Source: Oceanisphaera litoralis (GTDB lineage: Bacteria > Pseudomonadota > Gammaproteobacteria > Enterobacterales > Aeromonadaceae). From it: a DNA stretch of 32,695 nucleotides. The notes beneath the pieces were generated by a model. It worked only from the letters and a program-made list of their open reading frames with translations, did not search any database and was not told where the DNA came from. The DNA lies in contig NZ_JAFBBE010000021.1 of assembly GCF_016907015.1 (NCBI RefSeq), positions 1,878 to 34,572 on the forward strand, in the 5' to 3' direction. Below are positions 13,972 to 21,973 of the stretch, piece by piece (positions within the stretch are counted from its first letter, which is position 1; each line of letters starts with the position of its first letter). The position numbers were made by a program, and so were the translations under genes.

Positions 13972-15378
13972 ATGGAGTTAGATGCTGCCATTTTGTCGCG
14001 GATTCAGTTCGCCTTTACCATCAGCTTTCACATTATCTTTCCGGCCATCACCATCGGCCTGGCCACGGCCATCGCCATCTGGGAAGGCCTGTGGCTGAAA
14101 ACCCGTAACCCGGTTTACTTCCAGCTGGCCAAGTTCTGGATCAAGCCCTTCGCCATTACCTTCGGCATGGGGGTGGTCAGCGGCATAGTACTGTCTTACG
14201 AGTTTGGCACCAATTTCTCCCGTTTTTCCGAACTGGTCGGCCCGGTACTGGGGCCCTTGCTGGCCTACGAGGTGCTGACCGCCTTCTTCCTGGAAGCCGG
14301 CTTTCTCGGGGTCATGTTGTTCGGTTGGCAGCGGGTGGGGGAAAAGCTGCACTACTTTGCCACCTGCGTGGTGGCGCTGGGCACCTGGATTTCGTCGTTC
14401 TGGATTATCGCCGCCAACTCCTGGATGCAGACCCCGGCAGGTTATGAAATCGTGAACGGTCGCTTCGAGGTGGCCAGCTGGATGGAGGTGATCTTCAATC
14501 CCTCCATGCCCTATCGTCTGACCCACATGCTGCTGGCGGCCATGCTCAGTGCCACCTTCGTCATCGGTGGTGTCAGCGCCTGGTATCTGCGCAAGAACCG
14601 GGATCAGGCATTTGCCCGCAAGGGATTGTCGATGGCCTTGTGGGCGGCGCTGATCCTGGCCCCGGTGCAGGCGCTGGTGGGCGACTTTCACGGCCTCAAC
14701 GTGAAAGAGCATCAGCCGATCAAGCTGGCGGCAATGGAAGGTATCTGGGCCGAAAAGGAAAGCGGCGCGCCGCTGCTGCTGTTTGCGGTGCCGGATATGG
14801 AAAATGAAACCAACCATTTCGAAATCAAGATCCCCAAGCTGGCCTCGCTGATCCTGACTCACGAGCTGGACGGTGAGCTGCAGGGGCTGAAATCGGTGCC
14901 TGCAGACGAACGGCCCTATGTGCCGCTGGTGTTCTATTCTTTCCGCGTCATGGTGGGGCTGGGTGTGTTGATGATTGGCGCCGCCCTGTGGGGACTCTGG
15001 TTGCGTCGCCGAGGCGGTGGCTTCGAAAGCAAGCCGTTTCTGCTGCTGATGACGCTGATGATCCCTTCGGGCGTCATCTCGACCCTGGCCGGCTGGTATG
15101 TGGCGGAAGTGGGGCGCCAGCCCTGGCTGGTACATGGCCTGGTACGCACCATGGAGGTGGTAACGCCGCTGCCGGTGGAGCGAGTGCTGTTCTCGCTGAC
15201 GCTGTTCGTGCTGACCTACAGCCTGCTGTTCTGCGTGTATCTCTATTTCATGGCCAAGCTGGTCCGCAAGGGGCCGCCGGACATGGCGCGACTGGAACAG
15301 CACATGATTGGCGTCAATGCGCCCGGCTTTGCCCTCGCCTGGGTGAAGAAACTGCAACACCAAGTGGTGGAGGATTAA
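13972..15378 (+). CDS. cydA: Cytochrome bd-type (CIO-like) quinol oxidase subunit I
   Basis: A 468-residue inner-membrane subunit with the quinol site and all three haems; it oxidises quinol and reduces oxygen to water. Haem ligands are visible: His20 (TISFHIIFPA), His185 (YRLTHMLLAAM) and Met327 (FYSFRVMVGLG). Also present are GTWISSFWIIAANSWMQTPA and the Q-loop start GDFHGLNVKEHQPIKLAAME. At 468 residues it is shorter than E. coli CydA (522), as in the short-Q-loop, cyanide-insensitive CioA group; cyanide resistance itself cannot be read from sequence. ATG 13972 follows AAGGAGAC. It is one base from cydB. The sigma-54 promoter, the dyads and the FNR-like box upstream suggest two-component and oxygen control. 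Confidence 0.96.
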   Translation: MELDAAILSRIQFAFTISFHIIFPAITIGLATAIAIWEGLWLKTRNPVYFQLAKFWIKPFAITFGMGVVSGIVLSYEFGTNFSRFSELVGPVLGPLLAYEVLTAFFLEAGFLGVMLFGWQRVGEKLHYFATCVVALGTWISSFWIIAANSWMQTPAGYEIVNGRFEVASWMEVIFNPSMPYRLTHMLLAAMLSATFVIGGVSAWYLRKNRDQAFARKGLSMALWAALILAPVQALVGDFHGLNVKEHQPIKLAAMEGIWAEKESGAPLLLFAVPDMENETNHFEIKIPKLASLILTHELDGELQGLKSVPADERPYVPLVFYSFRVMVGLGVLMIGAALWGLWLRRRGGGFESKPFLLLMTLMIPSGVISTLAGWYVAEVGRQPWLVHGLVRTMEVVTPLPVERVLFSLTLFVLTYSLLFCVYLYFMAKLVRKGPPDMARLEQHMIGVNAPGFALAWVKKLQHQVVED

Positions 15379-15379
15379 C

Positions 15380-16369
15380 ATGGATCTGGCGCTGTTTTAT
15401 TATTTATTGCTGGGCTTTGCGGTGCTGATGTATGTGGTGCTGGACGGGTTCGACCTCGGCCTCGGCATTCTCTATCCCTGGTTCGGGAGTGAAGGCGAAC
15501 GGGATCACATGATGCGTTCCATCTCCCATGTGTGGGACGGCAACGAAACCTGGCTGGTGTTTGGCGGCGTGGTGCTGTTTGCCGCCTTTCCCGCCGCGTA
15601 TGCAGGTATTCTGTCGACCCTGTATACCCCCATCATCATCATGCTGATCGGGCTTATCTTTCGGGGCGTGGCATTCGAGTACCGCTTCAAGTCGCACCGC
15701 TCCAAACCCTGGTGGGACAGGTCCTTCTTTCTCGGCTCGGCGGTGGCGACCTTCTGCCAGGGCACCATACTCGGCGCCGTGGTGCAGGGCGTGGATGCAG
15801 GTCAACCGGGGGCGCTGGACTGGCTGACGCCGTTCAGCGTGTTCACCGGTTTTGCGTTGATGGTGGGGTACGCCCTGCTGGCCTGCTGCTATCTGGTGAT
15901 GAAAAGCCGGGACAGGATCATGGCCCGCGCCGCCCATCTGGGGCGCAAGCTGGTGCTGACCATGATGGTGATCCTGGTGATCGTCAGCCTGTGGACCCTG
16001 TACGCCAACACCGAGATACGGGCTCGCTGGTTTGACGGCATCAACTTCCTGCTGCTGTTACCGCTGCCGTTGCTGAGCGGCCTGTTCGGCTGGCTGCTGT
16101 ATCGGGATCTGGATGGCGAACCCCACGAGACCCGGCCCTTCTGGCTGGCGGTCGGACTCTTCATTCTCGGCTTTGCCGGCCTGGTGGTGGGCCTCTTCCC
16201 CTATCTGATCCCGCATCAGCTGACCCTGTGGCAGGCCAGCGCCCCGGATTCCAGCCTCAGGTTTCTGCTGCCGGGCATTTTCATCTTTCTGCCGCTGATC
16301 TGCGCCTACACCCTGTGGGGTTACCGCATCTTTTCCGGCAAGGTCGAGGACTTCGAAGAGGGCTACTGA
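15380..16369 (+). CDS. cydB: Cytochrome bd-type (CIO-like) quinol oxidase subunit II
   Basis: A 329-residue inner-membrane partner of CydA with about eight helices; it stabilises the haem-bearing subunit and holds no haem ligand of its own. The N-terminus YYLLLGFAVLMYVVLDGFDL and the segment WDGNETWLVFGGVVLFAAFP are family hallmarks, as is GIFIFLPLICAYTLWGYRIF near the end. Length agrees with CioB. GGAGG stands 8 bases before ATG 15380. The TGA overlaps the start of the next small gene (TGATG), so that peptide is translationally coupled to it. Confidence 0.96.
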   Translation: MDLALFYYLLLGFAVLMYVVLDGFDLGLGILYPWFGSEGERDHMMRSISHVWDGNETWLVFGGVVLFAAFPAAYAGILSTLYTPIIIMLIGLIFRGVAFEYRFKSHRSKPWWDRSFFLGSAVATFCQGTILGAVVQGVDAGQPGALDWLTPFSVFTGFALMVGYALLACCYLVMKSRDRIMARAAHLGRKLVLTMMVILVIVSLWTLYANTEIRARWFDGINFLLLLPLPLLSGLFGWLLYRDLDGEPHETRPFWLAVGLFILGFAGLVVGLFPYLIPHQLTLWQASAPDSSLRFLLPGIFIFLPLICAYTLWGYRIFSGKVEDFEEGY

Positions 16370-16491
16370 TGGCAAACAACAACAACAGCAACAACAACAA
16401 GGGCTGGCTGTGGTTTGCCGGCTTGTATCTGGCCGGCGTACTGGCCGTGACCCTGGCGGGCATGGCCATCAAGCTGGCCTTCGGCATCTGA
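16369..16491 (+). CDS. DUF2474/CydX-like small oxidase peptide
   Basis: A 40-residue protein: an asparagine-rich start (MANNNNSNNNKG) followed by one hydrophobic helix, WLWFAGLYLAGVLAVTLAGM, and AIKLAFGI. Size, position directly after cydB and the single helix fit the DUF2474 peptides encoded in CIO-type bd oxidase operons, functionally comparable to CydX of E. coli, which stabilises the oxidase. The ATG overlaps the cydB stop. The run of seven Asn broken by one Ser is coded by near-repetitive AAC/AAT-type codons (CAACAACAACAGCAACAAC), so slippage could vary its length. A strong terminator follows 3 bases after the stop. Confidence 0.8.
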   Translation: MANNNNSNNNKGWLWFAGLYLAGVLAVTLAGMAIKLAFGI

Positions 16492-16494
16492 TAT

Positions 16495-16521
16495 AAAAAA
16501 GGCTCCTTCTGGAGCCTTTTT
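16495..16521. terminator. Strong bidirectional intrinsic terminator
   Basis: AAAAAAGGCTCC-TTCT-GGAGCCTTTTT: a 6-bp GC-rich stem extended by A-T pairs, a four-base loop, a T-run on the plus strand and an A-run before it. It closes the oxidase operon and could also stop minus-strand transcription. Confidence 0.92.
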
Positions 16522-16574
16522 GCTGCATGAAATAAATATCGCCGACCAGGCTCGGGGGATTGTTTATTTTATGG

Positions 16575-16594
16575 TTAGGGTGTTAATTAGGGTG
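16575..16594. repeat. TTAGGGTG direct repeat upstream of puuD
   Basis: TTAGGGTG occurs twice, at 16575 and 16587, 12 bases apart and separated by TTAA. It lies about 110 bases before puuD in the otherwise featureless gap 16522-16703. It could be a regulator site; I do not recognise it as a PuuR operator. Confidence 0.35.
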
Positions 16595-16703
16595 AAGCGG
16601 ATAAAGAGGGGGGCGGCATCACGGCGTTAGCGGTGCGCCCATTCAGCGTTATTGCCTATCTGGCCCCGACACAGTGACGGGGCACGCAGCGGGAGAAAAA
16701 CGG

Positions 16704-17462
16704 ATGCCTGATAGAGTGAACAGACCCGTGGTCGGCATCATCATGTGCTGTCAGCCGGTGAAGGGTCATCTCTCTCATACGGTGCAGGATAAATACCTGA
16801 ATGCCCTGCTGGATGCCGGTGCGATTCCACTGCCATTGGTACACGGTCTGCTGCAGGATGACGCTTGTCTGCAGCAGATACTGCCGCTGCTGGATGGCAT
16901 ACTGCTGACCGGCAGCCCGAGCAATATCGAGCCTCAACACTATGGTGAAACCGGCGACGAACCGCATGTGGATCCGGGGCGTGATCGCCTGAGCTTCCTG
17001 TTGATCGATGAGGCCCGACACCGGCAGATGCCCTTGCTGGGCATCTGCCGTGGTTTTCAGGAACTGGTGGTGGCCACCGGTGGCAGCCTGCATCGGCGGC
17101 TGCATGAAAGTGGCCGCGATTTCATGGAGCACAGGGAAAACAAGGAGCAACCTCAGTCGACACAATATGGCCATGCCCATGGGATCACCCTCGAGCCGGA
17201 TAGCCTGCTGGCCAAACTCGCTGGTGTCAGCGAGTGCCGGGTGAACTCTCTGCATATGCAGGGGGTGAAGACGCTGGGTGCCGGAATGCGGGTGGAAGCT
17301 TGGGCGCCCGATGGCCTGATTGAAGCAGTCAGGCTGGCGGAGCATCCCTTCGCTGTCGGTGTGCAGTGGCATCCGGAGTGGCAGAGCCGGGATAATCCCC
17401 TGTCGCGTGCCCTGTTCGATGCTTTTATCGGCGCTTGCCGCCGGTATCGACAGCAAAAATAA
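16704..17462 (+). CDS. puuD: Gamma-glutamyl-gamma-aminobutyrate hydrolase
   Basis: A 252-residue class I glutamine-amidotransferase-like hydrolase that releases GABA from gamma-glutamyl-GABA, the last step of the gamma-glutamylated putrescine pathway. The nucleophile elbow LLGICRGFQE gives Cys115; the dyad/triad partners are His223 and Glu225 in QWHPEWQ. The LTGSPSNIEPQHY segment is typical of PuuD. ATG 16704 has GGGAGA at normal spacing; a GTG at 16674 is also in frame but lacks a site. E. coli PuuD is 254 residues. It is followed by puuC and puuB in the same direction. puuA, puuR, puuE and the transporter puuP are not in the window. Confidence 0.93.
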   Translation: MPDRVNRPVVGIIMCCQPVKGHLSHTVQDKYLNALLDAGAIPLPLVHGLLQDDACLQQILPLLDGILLTGSPSNIEPQHYGETGDEPHVDPGRDRLSFLLIDEARHRQMPLLGICRGFQELVVATGGSLHRRLHESGRDFMEHRENKEQPQSTQYGHAHGITLEPDSLLAKLAGVSECRVNSLHMQGVKTLGAGMRVEAWAPDGLIEAVRLAEHPFAVGVQWHPEWQSRDNPLSRALFDAFIGACRRYRQQK

Positions 17463-17483
17463 TCGTGGCTGTCCGGTAAGCTC

Positions 17484-17518
17484 ACCGCATACCGCATACC
17501 GCATACCGCATACCGCAT
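17484..17518. repeat. Microsatellite (ACCGCAT)5
   Basis: Five perfect copies of the 7-bp unit ACCGCAT lie in the 114-base spacer between puuD and puuC. Copy-number change would alter spacing but not the main puuC frame, because the preferred start is at 17577. An in-frame ATG lies at 17517-17519, on the repeat edge. Confidence 0.92.
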
Positions 17519-17576
17519 GCAGGCAGAGCATATCCGGATGCCGACACCCCTTTTCAGCGATAACAGGGAGAAGATG

Positions 17577-19061
17577 ATGGACTACCGAGACAGAGTCTAC
17601 TGGGCAGACAAGGCCGATGCGCTGGCGATAGAGCACCGGTTGTTTATTGCCGGCGAATACCAGGAAGCCAGAGGCGGTGAATCCTTTACCCGCATCAACC
17701 CGGCCACCGAGCAGCCGTTGGCCGAAGTCAGCCGGGCTCAGCAGGCGGATGTAGACGCAGCCGTGGTGGTGGCGCGCCTCAGCTTCGAGTCCGGCGTCTG
17801 GTCCGAGGCGGGCCCGAGCCGGCGCAAGGCGGTGTTGCTGCGTCTGGCCGAGCTGATGGACGAGCACCGGGAAGAGCTGGCGCTGCTGGAAACCCTGGAT
17901 ACCGGCAAGCCGATTCGCCACAGCCTGCGTGATGATATTCCCGGTGCCGCCCGCGCCATTCGCTGGTATGCGGAGGCGGTGGACAAGGTCTACGGTGAAA
18001 TAGCGCCTACCGACCCCCGCGCCCTGGCGCTGATCAGCCGCGAGCCCATTGGCGTGGTGGCGGCCATAGTGCCCTGGAACTTCCCGCTGTTGCTGGCCTG
18101 CTGGAAGCTGGGCCCGGCATTGGCGGCGGGCAACTCCGTGATCCTCAAGCCCTCCGAAAAATCGCCGCTGACCGCCATTCGGCTCGGCGCCCTGGCCCGG
18201 GAAGCCGGCCTGCCCGACGGCGTGCTCAACGTGTTGCCCGGTCTGGGTCACGAGGCGGGCAAGGCACTGGCACTGCATCAGGACGTGGACTGCCTGACCT
18301 TTACCGGCTCTACCGGGGTGGGGCGGCTGCTGATGGAGTATGCGGGTCAGTCGAACATGAAACGGGTCTGGCTCGAAGCCGGCGGCAAGAGCGCCAACCT
18401 GGTGTTTGCCGACTGTCCGAGCCTGGCCAGGGCGGCCAAGGCCTCCGCCGCCGGTATCTTCTATAACCAGGGACAGGTGTGCATCGCCGGTACCCGATTG
18501 CTGGTGGAAGAGAGCATCAAGGACGCCTTCATGGCCGAACTGAAAAAGGCCGCCGAGGCGTTCAAGCCGATGGATCCGCTCGATCCCGAGTCAGTCATGG
18601 GCACACTTATCGATGCCGATCATCATGGCAGCGTGTGCCGTTACATCAGCGAAGGGCTGGATCAGGGCGCCGTATTGAGCCTGGACGGTCGCGGTCAGAA
18701 CGGCAACTTCATGGGACCGACCGTGCTGGAGCAGGTCAATCCGCACATGAGGGTGGCGCAGGAAGAAATCTTCGGCCCGGTGCTGGCGGTGACCACCTTT
18801 ACCGATGAGGAAGAAGCGGTCCGCCTGGCCAACGACAGCAAATACGGTCTGGGCGCCGGGGTCTGGACCTCGGATCTGCGTCGGGCCCACCGGCTGGCGC
18901 GCAAGCTCAAGGCCGGCTCGGTATTCATCAACAACTACAACGACGGCGACATGACGGTGCCCTTCGGCGGCGTCAAGCAAAGCGGTAATGGCCGGGACAA
19001 GTCATTGCACGCGCTGGAAAAATTCACCGAGCTCAAGACCACCTGGCTGGCGCTGGATTAA
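17577..19061 (+). CDS. puuC: Gamma-glutamyl-gamma-aminobutyraldehyde dehydrogenase
   Basis: A 494-residue NAD(P)+-dependent aldehyde dehydrogenase that oxidises gamma-glutamyl-gamma-aminobutyraldehyde to gamma-glutamyl-GABA. The catalytic residues are Glu267 (WLEAGGKSANLVF) and Cys302 (FYNQGQVCIAGT), with the cofactor-binding PWNFPLL and FTGST motifs. It is very close to E. coli PuuC in segments such as TLDTGKPIRHSLRDDIPGAA and ends like it (LHALEKFTELKTTWLALD). Start 17577 is preferred: GGGAG lies 6 bases upstream and MDYRDRVYWADKADALAIEH aligns with the E. coli N-terminus. Upstream in-frame ATGs (17517, 17538, 17574) give extra, unrelated residues. Confidence 0.95.
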   Translation: MDYRDRVYWADKADALAIEHRLFIAGEYQEARGGESFTRINPATEQPLAEVSRAQQADVDAAVVVARLSFESGVWSEAGPSRRKAVLLRLAELMDEHREELALLETLDTGKPIRHSLRDDIPGAARAIRWYAEAVDKVYGEIAPTDPRALALISREPIGVVAAIVPWNFPLLLACWKLGPALAAGNSVILKPSEKSPLTAIRLGALAREAGLPDGVLNVLPGLGHEAGKALALHQDVDCLTFTGSTGVGRLLMEYAGQSNMKRVWLEAGGKSANLVFADCPSLARAAKASAAGIFYNQGQVCIAGTRLLVEESIKDAFMAELKKAAEAFKPMDPLDPESVMGTLIDADHHGSVCRYISEGLDQGAVLSLDGRGQNGNFMGPTVLEQVNPHMRVAQEEIFGPVLAVTTFTDEEEAVRLANDSKYGLGAGVWTSDLRRAHRLARKLKAGSVFINNYNDGDMTVPFGGVKQSGNGRDKSLHALEKFTELKTTWLALD

Positions 19062-19079
19062 CCCCTCACGCAGAGCGTC

Positions 19080-19164
19080 ATCCTGACGAAAGTCAGGATC
19101 TTCTTGCAGAAAGATACCGGGTCAAGCCCGGTATGACTCAACGATGGGTCAAGCCCGGTATGAC
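19080..19164. repeat. Hairpin repeats between puuC and puuB
   Basis: ATCCTGAC-GAAA-GTCAGGAT (19080-19099) is a perfect 8-bp stem-loop, and ATACCGGG-TCAAG-CCCGGTAT (19114-19134) another. GGGTCAAGCCCGGTATGAC is then repeated at 19146-19164, and part of it (GATACCGGGG) near 19173. Such hairpins may stabilise or process the puu message, or are simply REP-like insertions. They widen the puuC-puuB gap to 145 bases. Confidence 0.75.
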
Positions 19165-19206
19165 GAAACGATGGATACCGGGGTAGACACAAGAGGACTT
19201 TTTGAC

Positions 19207-20481
19207 ATGGAGCACGTCAACAGCTATTACGCAGCATCGGCCAACCGGCATGAATGCTGGCCGCAACTGACCGAGGATATCCGCTGCGATGTGTGTGTGG
19301 TCGGCGGCGGCTACACCGGGCTTTCCACCGCCCTGTTTCTGGTCGAGGCCGGCTTCGACGTGGTGCTGCTGGAAGCCAGCCGTATCGGCTTCGGCGCCAG
19401 CGGCCGCAACGGCGGTCAAATCGTCAACTCCTACAGCCGGGACATCGGCGTCATCGAATCCCGTTACGGCCAGGAGACTGCCCGCATGCTGGGCAGCATG
19501 ATGTTCGAGGGTGGCGACATCATTCGCAGCCGCATCGAGCAGTACCAGATCGAGTGTGATTACCGTGCCGGCGGACTTTTTGCCGCCCTCAACAAACGGC
19601 AGCTGGAAGCGCTGCGCGGGAAAAAAGCCGACTGGGAGCGTTACGGCCACCAGGATCTGGAGCTGCTGGATGCCGGTCGGGTGCGTGAAGAAATAGACAC
19701 ACACGCCTATGTGGGGGCGCTGCTCGATCATCGAGGCGGTCATCTCCATCCGCTCAACCTGGCGCTGGGTGAGGCCGAAGCGATCCGCAAGCTCGGCGGC
19801 CGCCTCTTCGAGCAGTCGGCGGCCGTCGACATCCGGCACGGCGATCCGGCGACGGTAGTGACCGAAAAGGGTAGGGTGGAAGCCCGTTTCGTGGTGCTGG
19901 CGGGCAACGCCTACCTCGGTAATCTGGTACCGACACTGGCGGCCAGGGCCATGCCCTGCGGCAGTCAGGTGATCGCTACCGAACCCCTGAGCGAAGCGCA
20001 GGCGTTACGCCTGATCCCCAACCATTACTGCGTGGAGGACTGCAACTACCTGCTGGACTACTTCCGCCTCACCGGCGATCGCCGGCTGATCTACGGCGGT
20101 GGCGTGGTGTACGGGGCCCGGGATCCGGATGACATAGAGCGACTGGTTAGGCCCAAGTTGCTGAACACCTTCCCGCAGTTGAAGGGGGTGAAGATCGATT
20201 ATCGCTGGAGCGGCAATTTCCTGCTGACCCTGTCGCGCCTGCCCCAGTTCGGGCGGCTGGAGCCCAATGTCTATTACATGCAGGGCTACAGCGGCCACGG
20301 GGTGACCTGTACCCATCTGGCGGGAAAATTGCTGGCGGAGCTACTCAAGGGGCAGGCCGAGCGGTTCGACGCCTTCGCCACACTGCCCCATCTGCCCTTC
20401 TTCGGCGGGCGTCGTTTTCAGGTGCCGTTCAGCGCCATGGGGGCCCTCTACTACAGCCTGCGCGACAGGCTGGGCGTGTGA
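19207..20481 (+). CDS. puuB: Gamma-glutamylputrescine oxidase
   Basis: A 424-residue FAD-dependent amine oxidase (DAO superfamily) oxidising gamma-glutamylputrescine to gamma-glutamyl-gamma-aminobutyraldehyde with release of ammonia and hydrogen peroxide. The FAD dinucleotide-binding motif is CDVCVVGGGYTGLSTALFL (about 28-46), followed by GFGASGRNGGQIVNSYSRDI. The C-terminal family segment YYMQGYSGHGVTCTHLAGKL is intact. Likeness to E. coli PuuB is high along the whole length. ATG 19207 is chosen because MEHVNSYYAASANRHE matches the family N-terminus and AGAGGA lies upstream; the frame is open to 19144 but that part is hairpin repeat. Its aldehyde product is the PuuC substrate. Confidence 0.95.
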   Translation: MEHVNSYYAASANRHECWPQLTEDIRCDVCVVGGGYTGLSTALFLVEAGFDVVLLEASRIGFGASGRNGGQIVNSYSRDIGVIESRYGQETARMLGSMMFEGGDIIRSRIEQYQIECDYRAGGLFAALNKRQLEALRGKKADWERYGHQDLELLDAGRVREEIDTHAYVGALLDHRGGHLHPLNLALGEAEAIRKLGGRLFEQSAAVDIRHGDPATVVTEKGRVEARFVVLAGNAYLGNLVPTLAARAMPCGSQVIATEPLSEAQALRLIPNHYCVEDCNYLLDYFRLTGDRRLIYGGGVVYGARDPDDIERLVRPKLLNTFPQLKGVKIDYRWSGNFLLTLSRLPQFGRLEPNVYYMQGYSGHGVTCTHLAGKLLAELLKGQAERFDAFATLPHLPFFGGRRFQVPFSAMGALYYSLRDRLGV

Positions 20482-20508
20482 CAACCCCCTATGGGGAGCT
20501 TGAAGCCT

Positions 20509-20598
20509 GAAGAGGGAAGAGGGAAGAGGGAAGAGGGAAGAGGGAAGAGGGAAGAGGGAAGAGGGAAGAGGGAAGAGGGAAGAGGGAAGAGGGAAGAG
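20509..20598. repeat. Microsatellite (GAAGAGG)12.9
   Basis: Twelve perfect copies of GAAGAGG plus GAAGAG lie 27 bases after the puuB stop. The purine-only plus strand could form triplex DNA. The proline-rich minus-strand frame crossing it is an artefact of the repeat. The copy number is likely to vary between isolates. Confidence 0.95.
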
Positions 20599-20647
20599 CA
20601 GGCTGGAATGAGCGTAGCGAATTACAACCCGTGACCCGACAGCTGAC

Positions 20648-20711
20648 AGGTTGGGACTCGTGCCTCGTCCCAACCTACCACTACGCCATCGACTCCGGCC
20701 TGCACCGGAGT
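20648..20711. repeat. Two hairpin repeats between puuB and phhB
   Basis: AGGTTGGGAC (20648-20657) pairs with GTCCCAACCT (20667-20676) over 10 bp, and ACTCCGG (20692-20698) with CCGGAGT (20705-20711) over 7 bp. They sit between convergent genes and could act as bidirectional transcription stops, although neither has a T-run. Confidence 0.65.
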
Positions 20712-20726
20712 GACGAATCTTCCGTC

Positions 20727-21068
20727 TTATGGCACAAGCAACTTATCGGTTCTGGCCGCCATGATGAAGTCGTTGCGGTGCAGTCCATTGATGGCGTGGG
20801 TCCACCAGGTGACGGTGACCTTGCCCCATTCCAGGGTGATGGTGGGGTGATGAAACTCGCTTTCCGCCAGCTCGGCCACCTTATCGGCAAAGGCCCAGGC
20901 CAGCTTGAAGTTCTTGAATTTGAATTCCCGCTCCAGCAGCCGCACCCCGTCCCGGGCTTGTGGCGTCCAGTCCGGCAGGTTTTTCATCAGCGCGGCCAGC
21001 TCGGCATCGCTGACTCTGGGGGCATCGGCCCGGCAGGCCTCGCACTGTTGTTGGGCAAGTTCGGTCAT
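20727..21068 (-). CDS. phhB: Pterin-4a-carbinolamine dehydratase
   Basis: A 113-residue enzyme that dehydrates the 4a-hydroxytetrahydrobiopterin-type product formed by PhhA, so the pterin cofactor can be recycled. The family motif is complete: [20 protein letters not shown] followed by [13 protein letters not shown], with the active-site His pair (FHHP) and the TH His. ATG 21068 has AAAGGAG just upstream; the frame is open far beyond it, but only because it crosses phhA in another register. It starts 10 bases after the phhA stop, so the two form an operon, as in Pseudomonas phhAB. Confidence 0.95.
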   Translation of the reverse strand: MTELAQQQCEACRADAPRVSDAELAALMKNLPDWTPQARDGVRLLEREFKFKNFKLAWAFADKVAELAESEFHHPTITLEWGKVTVTWWTHAINGLHRNDFIMAARTDKLLVP

Positions 21069-21078
21069 GTTTACTCCT

Positions 21079-21873
21079 TTAACTGGCGTTTTTTCCGGCT
21101 GGAAAGGTAGGGGGAAACAGCCCCAGGCCGCGGGCTTTTTGCACCTCGGCCATGATGTCCATGTCGGCGATGGCAAAGAGATCGTCGATGGCGTCGAGTA
21201 CATAATAGATGGGCTGCATGATATCGATGCGATAGGGAGTACGCAGCACGTCCAGTATATCGAAGGGACGAAAATCGGGTAGGTCCGACTCGAACACATG
21301 ACGGGTTTCGCCCGGTGAAGACAGGATGCCGCCGCCGTAGATGCGGCGACCGCCGGGGGTGTTGAGCAGGCCGAATTCCACGGTAAACCAGTACAAGCGC
21401 GCCAGAAAGCCCCGATCTCTGGGACTGGCGTCGCGCCCAAGCTGGCCGTAGGCATGGGTAAAGCGGGCGAAAGCCGGGTTGGTGAGCAGGGCGCAGTGGC
21501 CGAACAGCTCGTGAAAGATGTCCGGCTCTTGCAGATAATCGAGCTCTTCCCGGCGGCGGATAAAGGTGGCGACCGGAAAACGCCGGTTGGCCAGCAGCTC
21601 GAAGAAGCGGTCGAAGGAGATCAGTGCCGGCACCCGGCTGACCTGCCAGCCGGTGGCGGGCTCGAGCACCCGGTTGATGTCTTCAAGCTGAGGAATCCGG
21701 TCGCGAGGTAGCGCCAGTCGGGCCAGACCCGTCATGTATTCATTACAGGCCCGGCCTTCCACGCACGCCAGCTGGCGCTCGATCAGGGTGTGCCAGATGG
21801 CATTTTCTTCACCGCTGTAACGGATAACACCATCCGGGTCCGGCTTGCGGGCCACATATCGGGTCGCGTTCAT
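21079..21873 (-). CDS. phhA: Phenylalanine 4-monooxygenase
   Basis: A 264-residue non-haem iron hydroxylase converting phenylalanine to tyrosine with tetrahydropterin and oxygen. The iron ligands His121 and His126 ([12 protein letters not shown]) and Glu166 (WFTVEFGLL) fall at the same numbers as in the Pseudomonas enzyme. It has the catalytic domain only, as usual in bacteria. ATG 21873 begins [19 protein letters not shown] stands upstream, and the 12-codon longer form is not preferred. Its tyrosine product feeds the route that includes HPPD, encoded 12 kb away. A TyrR-like box lies 101-118 bases upstream, inside the end of pncB. TACATT (minus strand, 21920-21915) is a possible -10 element. 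Confidence 0.96.
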   Translation of the reverse strand: MNATRYVARKPDPDGVIRYSGEENAIWHTLIERQLACVEGRACNEYMTGLARLALPRDRIPQLEDINRVLEPATGWQVSRVPALISFDRFFELLANRRFPVATFIRRREELDYLQEPDIFHELFGHCALLTNPAFARFTHAYGQLGRDASPRDRGFLARLYWFTVEFGLLNTPGGRRIYGGGILSSPGETRHVFESDLPDFRPFDILDVLRTPYRIDIMQPIYYVLDAIDDLFAIADMDIMAEVQKARGLGLFPPTFPAGKNAS

Positions 21874-21973
21874 CGGGCATTCCCATTTTCCAATCAATCT
21901 CAATCTCAATCTCTAATGTAGAGAGACGGCAGACGATTGAGAAGGGAAGCTGCCGAGCCGGGTTTACAGTTAC

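Noticed and set aside
13978-15381. A 467-codon minus-strand frame opposite cydA
   Set aside because: It is an antisense shadow with the typical His/Gln-rich composition, without start signals or motifs.
20509-20598. A proline/leucine-rich repeat protein on the minus strand
   Set aside because: The heptamer microsatellite keeps several frames open; there is no ribosome site and the frame runs into the antisense of puuB.
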